From Sphingomonas nostoxanthinifaciens (GTDB taxonomy: Bacteria > Pseudomonadota > Alphaproteobacteria > Sphingomonadales > Sphingomonadaceae), in NCBI RefSeq assembly GCF_019930585.1, contig NZ_CP082839.1, positions 1,364,001 to 1,428,000 of the forward strand: DNA of 64,000 nt, read 5' to 3'. Shown here piece after piece: positions 16,875 to 26,138 of the stretch. The notes below the pieces were generated by a model. The model worked only from the letters and a program-made list of their open reading frames with translations, did no database searches and was not told the DNA's origin. The translations under genes and the position numbers were made by a program. Each line of letters opens with the position of its first letter. The first letter of the stretch is position 1.

Positions 16875-19800
16875 ACATCTCGCGGCCGTTCATCGACCGG
16901 CGGATCGGCACCTGCCTGCTCGCGATCGGGGTGATCCTCGTCGGGCTCGTGGCCTATCGGCTGCTGCCGATCTCGTCGATGCCGCAGGTCGAGTTCCCGA
17001 CGATCCAGATTTCGGCGAGCCTGCCCGGCGCCAGCGCCAACACGATGGCGACGTCGGTCGCGACGCCGCTCGAGCGCATGCTCACCAACATTCCCGGCGT
17101 GACCCAGATGACCTCGTCGAGCTCGCTCGGCCAGACCTCGATCACGCTCCAGTTCGATCTCAGCCGCGACATCAACAGCGCGGCCGTCGACGTCCAGACC
17201 GAGATCAACGCGGCGGCAGGGCTGCTGCCCAAGAATCTTCCCAATCCGCCGACCTATCACAAGGTCAATCCGGCCGGCGTCTCGATCCTCTCGCTCGCGC
17301 TCACGTCGGATTCGGTGCCGCTGACCGAGGTCGACCGCTACGCCGAAACCTATATCGCGCAGCCGATCTCGCAGATGAACGGCGTCGGCATCGTCGATTA
17401 TCACGGCCAGCTCCGCCCCGCGGTGCGTGTCCGCATCGATCCCGACCGGCTCGCCGGGGTCGGCCTGACGCTGGAGGACGTCCGCACAGTCATCGGCGCA
17501 TCCACCGTCAACGCGCCGAAGGGTACGCTGAACGGACCGCATCAGGCGATCACGCTCGACGCGACCGACCAGCTGATGGACGCCGCCGCCTACAAGGGCA
17601 TGATCCTGGCCACGCGCAACGGCATCCCCATTCACCTGTCCGACGTCGCCACCGTCGCCAACGCGCCGGAGGACGTGCATCAGGCCGCGTGGTTCCAGGG
17701 CAAGCGCGCGGTCATCATCGACGTCGCGCAGAGCCCCGGCTCGAACGTGATGTCGACATTGCAGGGCATCAAGGACAGGCTGCCGGCACTCGCCGCATCG
17801 TTGCCGCCTTCAGTCCACCTCGCCGTCGTCGCGGACCGGACCCAGACGATCAAGGCGTCGGTCAACGACGTCCAGATGACGCTGATGATCACGATCGCGC
17901 TCGTCGTGATGGTGATCCTGGTGTTCCTGCGCAATCTCTGGGCGACCCTCATCCCGAGCCTGACGATCCCGCTGTCGCTGATCGCCACCTTCGCGGTGAT
18001 GTATGTGCTGGGCTACAGCCTCGACAATCTCTCGCTGATGGGGCTCACCATCGCGGTCGGCTTCGTCGTCGACGACGCGATCGTGGTCATCGAGAACATC
18101 ATGCGCCACGTCGAGGAGGGCAAATCGCCGATCGAGGCCGCGTTGCTTGGCTCGAAGGAAGTCGGCTTCACGATCGTCTCGATGACCGTCTCGCTGATCG
18201 CCGTGTTCATCCCGATCCTCGCGATGGGCGGGATCGTCGGCCGGATCTTCCGCGAGTTCGCGGTGACGATCACCGTCGCGCTCATCGCGTCGGGCATCAT
18301 CTCGCTGACCGTCACGCCGATGCTGTGCGGCTGGCTGATCCGCAGCGAGGAAGGCCGGGCGCACGGGCGGCTGTACCGCTGGTCGGAACGCACCTTCACG
18401 CGGATCACCGACGGCTATGAGCGGCTGCTCGATGTCGCGCTGCGCTGGCAGCGCCTGACCATCCTGAGCTTCCTGGTGACGGTCGCGCTGACGGTGTTCC
18501 TGTACGTGGACCTGCCCAAGGGCTTCTTCCCACAGGTGGATACGAGCTTCGTGATCGGCACGGTTCGCGGCGCACCCGACATCTCGTTCGACGAGATATC
18601 GCGGCGCGTCGGCGCGGTGGCGAAGATCGCGATGACCGATCCCGCGGTGGACACGGTCGACTATTGGACCGGCGCCAATCCGACGATGAGCGACGGCCAT
18701 ATCATCCTCAACCTGAAGCCGCTCAGCCAGCGCAGCACGCCGGCCGATCAGGTGCTCGCGCGGCTGGGGACCAAGATGGCGTCGGTCGTCGGCGTCGCCC
18801 AGGGCATGCAGGTGCGCCAGGACATCTCGGTCGGCGGCCGGATCAGCATCGCGCAATATCAATATACGCTGCAGGACGGCAACATCGCCGAGCTCAACCA
18901 CTGGGCGGCGCTCCTCCAGCAGAAGTTCGCGGCTCTGCCCGAGCTGCGCGACGTGTCGTCTGACAAGCAGGCCGCGGCGACCAGCCTGACGCTACAGATC
19001 GATCGCAGCACCGCCTCGCGCCTCGGCGTGCACGCGCAGGACATCGACAACACACTGTACGACGCGTTCGGCCAGCGCCAGGTCGCGACGATCTTCGATC
19101 CGCTCAGCCAATATTATGTGATCGAAGAGGTGAATCCCGGCTTCCAGCTCAGCGCCGATGCGCTCCACCACCTGTATGTGCGATCGAACGACACGCAGGC
19201 TTTGGTACCACTCAGCCTGCTCGCGACGGTCCGCCAGGGGGTCGCGCCCGTGACGGTCGCGCATCAGGGCATCTTCCCGGCGGTCACCCTGTCGTTCAAT
19301 CTCGCGCCCGGCGTGGCGCTGGGCAATGCCGTGACGGCGATCCAGAATGCGGAGCGCGCCTCGGCCATGCCGGCGAGCGTGCAGGGAACCTTCCAGGGCA
19401 CGGCACAGGCATTCCAGGCGTCGCTGAGCACCGAGCCCCTGCTGATCCTCGCCGCGCTGGTGACGATCTATATCGTGCTGGGCGTGCTCTACGAGAGCGC
19501 GATCCATCCGCTGACGATCATCTCCACGCTGCCGTCGGCGGGGCTCGGCGCGCTGCTCGCGCTCATGATCATGGGCAAGGATCTGTCGATCATGGGCATC
19601 ATCGGGATCCTGCTGCTGATCGGCATCGTGAAGAAGAACGCGATCATGATGATCGATTTCGCGCTCCACGCGCAGCGCGACCACGGCAAATCGCCGCACG
19701 AGGCGATCCGCGAGGCGTGCCTGCTGCGCTTTCGCCCGATCCTGATGACCACGCTCGCGGCATTGTTCGGCGCGGTGCCGCTCGCGATCGGATCGGGCGC

Positions 19801-19993
19801 GGGTGCCGAGCTGCGCCAGCCGCTGGGCATCGCGATCGTCGGCGGCCTGATCGTCAGCCAGGCGCTGACCCTATTCACGACGCCCGTGATCTTCCTGCAG
19901 TTCGAGCGGCTGCACATCTTCCTCGGCGGCTTTCGCGAGCGGTTACGGATCGGGCTCGACCGGTTTCGCCGTCGGCAGGCGATCGCTCCGTGA
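16871..19993 (+). CDS. RND multidrug efflux permease (HAE1, MdtB/MdtC-like)
   Basis: A 1040-residue inner-membrane proton/drug antiporter. It has 12 predicted membrane segments and two large periplasmic loops. The proton-relay aspartates appear as D401/D402 in GFVVDDAIVVIENI, and the family signature is seen in FSRPFIDR-like NISRPFIDRRIGT and in LLIGIVKKNAIMMIDFAL near the C terminus. Sequence style is closest to the MdtB/MdtC branch, which exports bile salts, novobiocin and similar compounds, but substrates cannot be read from sequence. A GTG start overlaps the adaptor stop. The gene converges on the DUF1501 gene with a 16-bp gap. Confidence 0.94.
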   Translation: MNISRPFIDRRIGTCLLAIGVILVGLVAYRLLPISSMPQVEFPTIQISASLPGASANTMATSVATPLERMLTNIPGVTQMTSSSSLGQTSITLQFDLSRDINSAAVDVQTEINAAAGLLPKNLPNPPTYHKVNPAGVSILSLALTSDSVPLTEVDRYAETYIAQPISQMNGVGIVDYHGQLRPAVRVRIDPDRLAGVGLTLEDVRTVIGASTVNAPKGTLNGPHQAITLDATDQLMDAAAYKGMILATRNGIPIHLSDVATVANAPEDVHQAAWFQGKRAVIIDVAQSPGSNVMSTLQGIKDRLPALAASLPPSVHLAVVADRTQTIKASVNDVQMTLMITIALVVMVILVFLRNLWATLIPSLTIPLSLIATFAVMYVLGYSLDNLSLMGLTIAVGFVVDDAIVVIENIMRHVEEGKSPIEAALLGSKEVGFTIVSMTVSLIAVFIPILAMGGIVGRIFREFAVTITVALIASGIISLTVTPMLCGWLIRSEEGRAHGRLYRWSERTFTRITDGYERLLDVALRWQRLTILSFLVTVALTVFLYVDLPKGFFPQVDTSFVIGTVRGAPDISFDEISRRVGAVAKIAMTDPAVDTVDYWTGANPTMSDGHIILNLKPLSQRSTPADQVLARLGTKMASVVGVAQGMQVRQDISVGGRISIAQYQYTLQDGNIAELNHWAALLQQKFAALPELRDVSSDKQAAATSLTLQIDRSTASRLGVHAQDIDNTLYDAFGQRQVATIFDPLSQYYVIEEVNPGFQLSADALHHLYVRSNDTQALVPLSLLATVRQGVAPVTVAHQGIFPAVTLSFNLAPGVALGNAVTAIQNAERASAMPASVQGTFQGTAQAFQASLSTEPLLILAALVTIYIVLGVLYESAIHPLTIISTLPSAGLGALLALMIMGKDLSIMGIIGILLLIGIVKKNAIMMIDFALHAQRDHGKSPHEAIREACLLRFRPILMTTLAALFGAVPLAIGSGAGAELRQPLGIAIVGGLIVSQALTLFTTPVIFLQFERLHIFLGGFRERLRIGLDRFRRRQAIAP

Positions 19994-20009
19994 TCGCGTC
20001 GCGCGAACC

Positions 20010-21206
20010 TCAGACGAGGTCGAGCGATGCCGGCCGTGTCCCTGAAAACACCGCATCGAGGCGATCGCTCCCGAGCCCGAACTGGCGCTGCACGATGCCG
20101 CCGATCATCGCGCGATAATCGGTCAGCACGGGCAGGTCGCGCTGCTGGTTGAGCGTGTCGGCCGCGATCCGCACCTGCGGCCCCGCCAGCCGGCGACCAC
20201 GCACGCCGCCGCCCAGCACCCAATATACGCTGCCATGGCCGTGATCGGTGCCCTTGTCGCCATTCTCGCGGAACGTCCGGCCGAATTCCGATACGACGAC
20301 CACCGTCGTATCGCGCCACGCCTCGGCGCCGATCTCCTCCGCGAACCCGGCGACGCCGCGGCCCAGTTCGCCGATCCGCCCGGCAAGATAGCCTTGTGCG
20401 CCACCCTGGTTGACGTGGGTATCCCAGCCGCCGACATCGACGAATGCGAGATTGTACTGATCGCGCATCAATCGCCCGATCCGCCGCGCGGAAAGCTCGA
20501 AGCCCTTGGCGGTGACCGCGCCGCGACTGGCCTGGGTCATCTCGTCCGCGAGCGACCTGAACACCGTCTCGCGTGTCGCAAAGCCTTCGGCGACCGAACC
20601 CGACAGCGCGCTATCGCCCGCATACATCGCCTGGATCAGCTTTGCCGCACGCGGATCGATGGCAGGCTTGAGATTGCCGGTGAGCGCGATGTTGGGGATT
20701 GAGAGCCCCGAACTCTGGAAACAGAGCGGCACCTGATCGGAAAAGGCGATCGGCCTGTCGGTGCCGATCGCACCGGCCAGCCGTGCCATGAATCCCGACC
20801 GGAAATCGCGCGCGCTGGCGATCGGCTGGCCGAGCTCGATGGTATCCTGCGTCTCGAAATGGCTGCGGCTCATATCGTCGGTGCCCGCAAACGGCACGAA
20901 CGCGATCTGTTTGGCCTGCCACAACGGATAGATGCTGTCCTTCAACGCCGGATGCAGCGCCCAATCGCCGTCGAGCGGCAGCGCGGCATCGGGATCGGCC
21001 GCATCCGGCTTTCGCAGCCCGATCGTCGGGCGTGCCTCGTGATAGAAATCGCTGCCGACCGGCGCGACGATATTGGCGGCATCGTAGGCGCCGCGCAGGA
21101 AGACGAGCAGCAGCCGTCCCGATCCCGCGGCAGGCGCCGCAAATGCGCGACCGGCGACCACCAGCGGAGCGAAAGCGGCGGCCTTGAGCAGATTACGGCG
21201 ATGCAT
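20010..21206 (-). CDS. DUF1501 secreted protein (Tat signal)
   Basis: A 398-residue protein with an N-terminal twin-arginine-like signal (MHRRNLLKAAAFAP) cut near AFA. The mature part belongs to DUF1501, an alkaline-phosphatase/sulfatase-like fold: LLLVFLRGAYDAANIV, VDVGGWDTHVNQGGAQG and VVVSEFGRTFRENG are typical blocks with candidate metal ligands (D, H, E). Function is unknown. Proteins of this family are almost always encoded next to DUF1800, as here (14-bp gap). It is the last gene of a long minus-strand run headed by a TonB-dependent receptor. Confidence 0.9.
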   Translation of the reverse strand: MHRRNLLKAAAFAPLVVAGRAFAAPAAGSGRLLLVFLRGAYDAANIVAPVGSDFYHEARPTIGLRKPDAADPDAALPLDGDWALHPALKDSIYPLWQAKQIAFVPFAGTDDMSRSHFETQDTIELGQPIASARDFRSGFMARLAGAIGTDRPIAFSDQVPLCFQSSGLSIPNIALTGNLKPAIDPRAAKLIQAMYAGDSALSGSVAEGFATRETVFRSLADEMTQASRGAVTAKGFELSARRIGRLMRDQYNLAFVDVGGWDTHVNQGGAQGYLAGRIGELGRGVAGFAEEIGAEAWRDTTVVVVSEFGRTFRENGDKGTDHGHGSVYWVLGGGVRGRRLAGPQVRIAADTLNQQRDLPVLTDYRAMIGGIVQRQFGLGSDRLDAVFSGTRPASLDLV

Positions 21207-21220
21207 GGCGCACATCTCCT

Positions 21221-22771
21221 TCAGCGGCGCATGAATTCGGGCGACGACAAATACAGGCTGTTCCACTCCTGCGGGGAAGCCGCCTGATCCAGCACCTTCG
21301 CGGTCGCTGGGCTGAGCCGCTGCTGGAGGGCCTGGAAGAACAGCGCATTCTGGATCTGCGGGAAAGCAGGTTGCTCCGGCACCGCGCCGTCGCGCGGCTT
21401 GAACAATCCGGCGGAGCCGCCACCGATCGATCGCGCGATCTCGAACCGCGTCTCCATCTGGCCAGGGCCCGACCATGCCGAGGACGCCATAGGATAACCG
21501 TCGGGGGCTTCGTGCGCGAACAATCCCTCACCCATCCGCTGGAGCCAGCCGGACAGCGGATCGGTGTTGAGGATCGTGCGACCGGCATAAGCGAGGCGCA
21601 CCGCCGACACCGCGTAATGAACGGGATCCTTGAACGTCTTGCCGAGCGACGCCTTGAACTCGGGCGAGCGGAACAGCGTGCGCAGAACCGCGGTGATGTC
21701 GCCCCGACTGTGCTGGAAGGTCGCTGCCATCCGATCGACGAGCGCGGCAGGCGGCGTGTCGCCGACGAAATAGGCTGCGATCTCGGACGAAATATGATGT
21801 GCGGTGGCGGGCGACGCGACGAGCAGGTCGAGCGCCTGCTCGACCTCGTCGAACCCGCTGCCGCGGATGGTATGGCCGAGAAACTGCTTGTCGCCGAAAT
21901 CGTGCCGCGCCGGATTGAACTCGAACAGTCCGGCGCGACGGTAGAGCGGTTGCCATTGCGGCCGCAGGCGGGGCGCATCGGGCTTGAGATCGACGCCGAC
22001 CCCGGTGAGGATGCGTGCCAGTTCCTGCACATCCTTCTGCGTGTAACCCGCGCCCACGCCCATCGTGTGCAGCTCCATGATCTCGCGCGCGTAATTCTCG
22101 TTGATATGCCCCGCCGCATTCTGGTCGTTGTCGAGGTAGCGGAGCATCGCGGGATGATGCAGCGTCGCGTCCAGCAGATCGCGGAACCGCCCCAGCGCGT
22201 GCGACCGGATCGCCTGGTCCTCGTAATCGCCGACCATCGCGCGGATGTCGCGCTTTCCGGCCTGAACGTTGAAGTGGTTGAACCAGAACCACGTCATCTG
22301 CTCGCGCAGCTGGTCGGGCGCGTACAGGTAGCGCAGGAGCGTACGCGACTGCGCCTCCCGGCCAAGGTCGTTCATCGTCTTGTTGTAGGCGTCGCGCGCA
22401 GCCTTCTTCTGGTCGGGATCGACGATCGCGTTCGCCGCCTTGTTCTGTGCGTCCGCCTCGACCACCAACTGTGCCATCGGCTCGCGCGCGATCCGCATCG
22501 CGTCGATCTGGCGCTGGGCCTGCGGTGGCAGGGCGAGCTGTGGCGCATGGAGCTGGTCGTCGAGGAAGCGCGCGGCGCCCCTCGCCGCAATGTCCTTCAT
22601 GCCGGTGTCGTCGACGCCCCAGGTCAGGCGGTCGAGCAGCGCGACGTCGGCCGGCCCCGGCGCGGCATGTCCCGCCGCAGCGGCGAGCATGCCGCAAAGA
22701 AACGCGCCGGCCGCCGAGAGACGACGGCAACGATGTGCCAGCCCCCGCCGTCGATGGTCGCACTTGGCCAT
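21221..22771 (-). CDS. DUF1800 secreted protein
   Basis: A ~516-residue protein with a signal-like N terminus (AAGAFLCGMLAAAAGHAAP) and the DUF1800 domain: LLDRLTWGVDD, LREQMTWFWFNHFNV, NENYAREIMELHTMGVGAGYTQKDV, LARILTG and SSEIAAYFV. It is mostly alpha-helical and thought to be periplasmic or secreted. Its role is unknown, but it is the regular partner of DUF1501. The start at 22771 was preferred over 22795 because the signal follows more naturally; either could be used. Its place behind four YncE-like propellers and a TBDR suggests a shared envelope task. Confidence 0.88.
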   Translation of the reverse strand: MAKCDHRRRGLAHRCRRLSAAGAFLCGMLAAAAGHAAPGPADVALLDRLTWGVDDTGMKDIAARGAARFLDDQLHAPQLALPPQAQRQIDAMRIAREPMAQLVVEADAQNKAANAIVDPDQKKAARDAYNKTMNDLGREAQSRTLLRYLYAPDQLREQMTWFWFNHFNVQAGKRDIRAMVGDYEDQAIRSHALGRFRDLLDATLHHPAMLRYLDNDQNAAGHINENYAREIMELHTMGVGAGYTQKDVQELARILTGVGVDLKPDAPRLRPQWQPLYRRAGLFEFNPARHDFGDKQFLGHTIRGSGFDEVEQALDLLVASPATAHHISSEIAAYFVGDTPPAALVDRMAATFQHSRGDITAVLRTLFRSPEFKASLGKTFKDPVHYAVSAVRLAYAGRTILNTDPLSGWLQRMGEGLFAHEAPDGYPMASSAWSGPGQMETRFEIARSIGGGSAGLFKPRDGAVPEQPAFPQIQNALFFQALQQRLSPATAKVLDQAASPQEWNSLYLSSPEFMRR

Positions 22772-22878
22772 GAATCCGATGTCCAGCGCCCACATGGGCT
22801 AGACTGTCATGCGGCCCGGAAGATGAATGGCCTCGGAATTTTGGACGCTGCCGGGATGATCGCGGCCGGAACCGACGC

Positions 22879-23895
22879 TCAGGGTCGCGCGACGCGATAT
22901 ATATGCAGCGCGGCCGGGGTGGTCTCGGTCTTCGCCGCCGCAGCGTAGAGCAAGTCCCCGCCCGGCAACAGCAGGCTATGCTTCACGCCGGGATCGACGG
23001 TCTGGGACACCAGATCCAGACGATCGCGCATACGCCCGGAGAAGACCGCGATGCCCTCGAGCCCCGAGAGAAACAGGCGCTTGCTCGCCGGATCCCAGGT
23101 GAGCGCGTCGGGGGTGGACATGATGTCAGTTTCAAACGTCGCGCGCCCGGTCTTCAGGTCGATTGCGAACAGCTTGGCGGGTTCGCGAGCGGCGACGAAC
23201 AGGCGCCCGCCTGCTTCGTCGATCGCCATCGGCGTATTCTTGCCCATGCCGGCAATGGTCCAGGTCTCGACGACCTTGCCGGTCGCCAGATCCACGGCCG
23301 CGATCTGACGATGGTCGCGCATGTTCACGTAGAGGCGGTTGCGCCGGTGATCGACCACCATTCCCTCAAGATTCTTGTCGTCGATCGTGATCTGCAGCGT
23401 CGGCGATGTCGCGCCGGCCGGAATGACGTCGATGATTGAGGTCGGCATGCCGGAATTCATGCCGGCCTCCTGGATGTAGAAGACTTCCTTCGCGGCATCG
23501 TAGAAGCCGACGGTCGGGCTGGTCGTCAGCGGAATCTTGCGCAGCAGGTGATAGTCAGCGGCGCTCAGCACGGTCACGCAGCTGCCCTTGGCATCGCTCG
23601 CCCATATCTCGTCGCGCGATTTGATATAGGCCAGCATGTGCGGATCGGTGACGTCGTGTAGCGTCTTCAGCAGGGCGCCGGACTTGAGATCGAAGACGAG
23701 GACGGCGCCGTTATGCGCCGTCGCCATGAACAGGTGGCCACGCTTCTCATCGGCATCGAGAATGTTGAAGCCGCGCGCATAATCGGGAAGCGGCGTTTCC
23801 GCCACGCGCTCCAGCGTCTGCGCCACTGCGCGCCCGGTGAAACCGGGTGCAGCGGTCGTCAGCATCAGTCCTACGAGTGCAGCAATTTTCCGCAT
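22879..23895 (-). CDS. YncE-like periplasmic beta-propeller (copy 4 in operon)
   Basis: A 338-residue protein with a signal peptide ending AVAQ and a seven-bladed YVTN/NHL-type propeller built from repeated strands such as KVVETWTIAGMGKNTPMAIDEAGGRLFVAAR. It shares the block LYVNMRDHRQIAAVDL with its three upstream paralogues but is the most divergent of the four. E. coli YncE is a secreted propeller that binds single-stranded DNA and is iron-regulated with the TonB receptor YncD; the ligand here is unknown. The ATG at 23895 has AAGGGA upstream and was preferred over an ATG two codons earlier. Confidence 0.82.
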   Translation of the reverse strand: MRKIAALVGLMLTTAAPGFTGRAVAQTLERVAETPLPDYARGFNILDADEKRGHLFMATAHNGAVLVFDLKSGALLKTLHDVTDPHMLAYIKSRDEIWASDAKGSCVTVLSAADYHLLRKIPLTTSPTVGFYDAAKEVFYIQEAGMNSGMPTSIIDVIPAGATSPTLQITIDDKNLEGMVVDHRRNRLYVNMRDHRQIAAVDLATGKVVETWTIAGMGKNTPMAIDEAGGRLFVAAREPAKLFAIDLKTGRATFETDIMSTPDALTWDPASKRLFLSGLEGIAVFSGRMRDRLDLVSQTVDPGVKHSLLLPGGDLLYAAAAKTETTPAALHIYRVARP

Positions 23896-23926
23896 GATCA
23901 TTCCCTTGATGGCTTGCCGAGCCGTG

Positions 23927-24979
23927 TCAGTTGGACTTGGCGACGTCGTAGATGTCGATCGCGGCGGGCGAGCCCTCGACCGGGGCGCGGCCGACGAAGA
24001 CCTTCGCCAGCGACGGGACATAGGCCGAGCTCTTGCCGCCGCGTCCGCCGCCGGTCTGCACGACCTCGAAATGGTCGGTGTCACGGCGCGCCATGACGAC
24101 GAAGCCCTGGTCGGTCGACACCAGCAGGCGGCGTCCAATCGCGTCATAGGTCATGTCGTCGCCGTCGTTGAGGCAGTCGGTCGTCGAGAGGAGCCGACCA
24201 TTTTCCACGTCGATCACGTAGAGACGGCCCGGATCGCGTCCGATCACGAACAGGCGGCGCGTGGCCGGGTCGTAGGCCATCGGCGTATTCTTGTTCATGC
24301 CGTCGATCGCCCAGCGCGCGACCATGCGGTTGGCCTTGAGATCGAACATGCCGACGGCGTGGGCGTCGCGCAGGTTCATGAACAGCAGGCCGCGCGCGCT
24401 ATCGATGGCCATGCCCTCGACGTTGGTCGACGGGATGGGGGCCGAGGCGACGACCGTGCGGTGCGCCACGTCGATCACGGTCAGGAGCGAGTCCGCGCCG
24501 CCGCGCTCGGCGCTGACGCTGTAGAAGCGGCCGGTGCTGGCATCGAACAGGTCCGCGTCGGTGCGGTAACGCACCTTGACGGAGTCCACCGTCGCCATCG
24601 TCGCCGGATCGATGAAGCGGATCTGGCCGGGGTCGCCGGGCTTCTCGCCGCCGTCGGCGAGGATGATCTGGCCGATCGCAGGCGCGAAGAAGATGTAGTG
24701 CGGATTGACCGACGCCTTCACCGAGCGAAGGTGCGCGCCCGAGGTCAGATCGAATTCCTCGATCGTGTGCGCGGTCTGGGCGCTGGTGTAGAGCCGCCGG
24801 TGCGCGAGATCGACCGCGAGATGGTCGAGATCGCCGCTAGTCAGGCCGGGAATAGGCACGCTGCGTTCCAGCGTGAGAACTGGCGACGGGTCGGCCGTGG
24901 CTGCCGGCGCGGCGATCGACCCGATGATGGAGAAGGCGAGCAGTCCGTCGAACAGCCGGCGGCGGGAAAAGGACGTCAT
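23927..24979 (-). CDS. YncE-like periplasmic beta-propeller (copy 3 in operon)
   Basis: A 350-residue secreted propeller. The N terminus SRRRLFDGLLAF looks like a twin-arginine or Sec signal, cut near ATA. The mature part carries the set of blocks common to this cluster: SGDLDHLAVDLAHRRLY, TSAQTAHTIEEFDL, FMNLRDAHAVGMFDLKANR, GMNKNTPMAYDPATRRLF and VIGRDPGRLYVID. It is closest to the paralogue encoded just upstream (25051-26100). It probably binds a ligand in the periplasm in support of the TBDR at the head of the operon (inference). Confidence 0.84.
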   Translation of the reverse strand: MTSFSRRRLFDGLLAFSIIGSIAAPAATADPSPVLTLERSVPIPGLTSGDLDHLAVDLAHRRLYTSAQTAHTIEEFDLTSGAHLRSVKASVNPHYIFFAPAIGQIILADGGEKPGDPGQIRFIDPATMATVDSVKVRYRTDADLFDASTGRFYSVSAERGGADSLLTVIDVAHRTVVASAPIPSTNVEGMAIDSARGLLFMNLRDAHAVGMFDLKANRMVARWAIDGMNKNTPMAYDPATRRLFVIGRDPGRLYVIDVENGRLLSTTDCLNDGDDMTYDAIGRRLLVSTDQGFVVMARRDTDHFEVVQTGGGRGGKSSAYVPSLAKVFVGRAPVEGSPAAIDIYDVAKSN

Positions 24980-25008
24980 CGCGGATATTCCTGAATGTTG
25001 GGGTGCCG

Positions 25009-25036
25009 GCGCGGGCGGTATGGACACCGCCCGCGC
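25009..25036 (-). other. Strong intercistronic hairpin between propeller genes
   Basis: GCGCGGGCGGT (25009-25019) and ACCGCCCGCGC (25026-25036) form a perfect 11-bp stem with a six-base loop in the 71-bp gap between the second and third propeller genes of the operon. No U-tract follows on the minus strand, so it is more likely an mRNA-stabilising or processing element than a full terminator. Confidence 0.6.
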
Positions 25037-25050
25037 TGGTGGAAGCCGGC

Positions 25051-26100
25051 TCACTTGGTCGGCGCGACCCGGTAGATGTCGAGCGACGTGGGATCCGCGC
25101 CGGTTGCGGCATGGCCGATGAACAGCTTGCCCACCGACGGGACGTAGACCGAAGTCTTCGCGCCGCGCCGCGTGCCGGTCTGCACGAGCGCGAAATGATC
25201 GGCGTCGCGGCGCTTCAGGACCGCGAAGCCATCGCTCGCCGAGACGAACAGCCGCTGGCCCTTGGCGTCAAAGGCGACGTCGTCCGAACCGTTGGGGCAA
25301 TCGGTGGTCGACAGCAGCTTGCCGGTCACGCCGTCGATCACATAGACGCGCCCTGGATCGCGCCCGACCACGAACAACCGATGCGTGGCGGGATCATAAT
25401 CCATCGGCGTGTTCATGTTCATGCCGGGGATCACCCACTTGGTGACGAAGCGGTTCGCCTTGGTGTCGAACACGCCGATGGCATGCTGGTCGCGCAGGTT
25501 CATGAAAAGACGGTGGCTGGGGGTGTCGACCGCCATCTCCTCGATGTTTTCCGAGGGCACGACGGTCCGCGCCACTTCGGTCATGTTGTCGGCGTTGAAG
25601 ACCGCGAACAGCGAATCCTTCTGGCCGGCATCCTTGCCGCCGCTGCCATTGTAGAACAGGTGGCTTGCCTGATCGTAGAAGGCAGCATCGGGGCCGGGGC
25701 GGACGGTGAAGGATTTGACGACCTTCATCGTCACCGGATCGATGAACTTGACGAGCGCCGGCTCCTTCAGGCTCTCGCCGCCATCGGCGAGGATGATCCT
25801 GTCGGACGTGGGCGCGTAGAAGATCGAATGCGGATTGATGAAGCCGCCGACCGTCTGCAGATGCGCGCCGGTCTTGAGGTCGAACACCTCGATCGTGCGG
25901 GCGTGCTGCGCGCTCGTGTAGATCTTGCCCCGGCGCAGATCGACGCCGAAGTGATCGAAGTCGCCGCTCTTGATCTGCGGCATCGCGACGCTCTTCTCGA
26001 GCGTGAGGACGGGCGCCGCATGTGCCGCGGCCGTCAGGCTAGCGATCAGGCAGGCCGCGGCGGTGCGCCGCAGCGTCGCGACGAAATTGGTGATCTTCAT
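25051..26100 (-). CDS. YncE-like periplasmic beta-propeller (copy 2 in operon)
   Basis: A 349-residue secreted propeller with signal MKITNFVATLRRTAAACLIA cut near AHA. Blades include KSGDFDHFGVDLRRGKIY, LFMNLRDQHAIGVFDTKANR, WVIPGMNMNTPMDYDPATH and FVVGRDPGRVYVIDG. The ATG at 26100 has GGAG seven bases upstream; an ATG four codons earlier is less well placed. It is a clear paralogue of the copies on both sides, indicating tandem duplication. Expected location is the periplasm or cell surface. No catalytic motif is visible, and the propeller fold suggests binding rather than catalysis. Confidence 0.85.
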   Translation of the reverse strand: MKITNFVATLRRTAAACLIASLTAAAHAAPVLTLEKSVAMPQIKSGDFDHFGVDLRRGKIYTSAQHARTIEVFDLKTGAHLQTVGGFINPHSIFYAPTSDRIILADGGESLKEPALVKFIDPVTMKVVKSFTVRPGPDAAFYDQASHLFYNGSGGKDAGQKDSLFAVFNADNMTEVARTVVPSENIEEMAVDTPSHRLFMNLRDQHAIGVFDTKANRFVTKWVIPGMNMNTPMDYDPATHRLFVVGRDPGRVYVIDGVTGKLLSTTDCPNGSDDVAFDAKGQRLFVSASDGFAVLKRRDADHFALVQTGTRRGAKTSVYVPSVGKLFIGHAATGADPTSLDIYRVAPTK

Positions 26101-26116
26101 ATGTATCTCCATCATT

Positions 26117-26132
26117 GGCGCTCGGGTGCGCC
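26117..26132 (-). other. Small intercistronic hairpin
   Basis: GGCGC (26117-26121) pairs with GCGCC (26128-26132) around a six-base loop in the 38-bp gap between the first two propeller genes. It is short, but it fits a pattern of hairpins between cistrons in this operon. Confidence 0.35.
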
Positions 26133-26138
26133 GACCGA

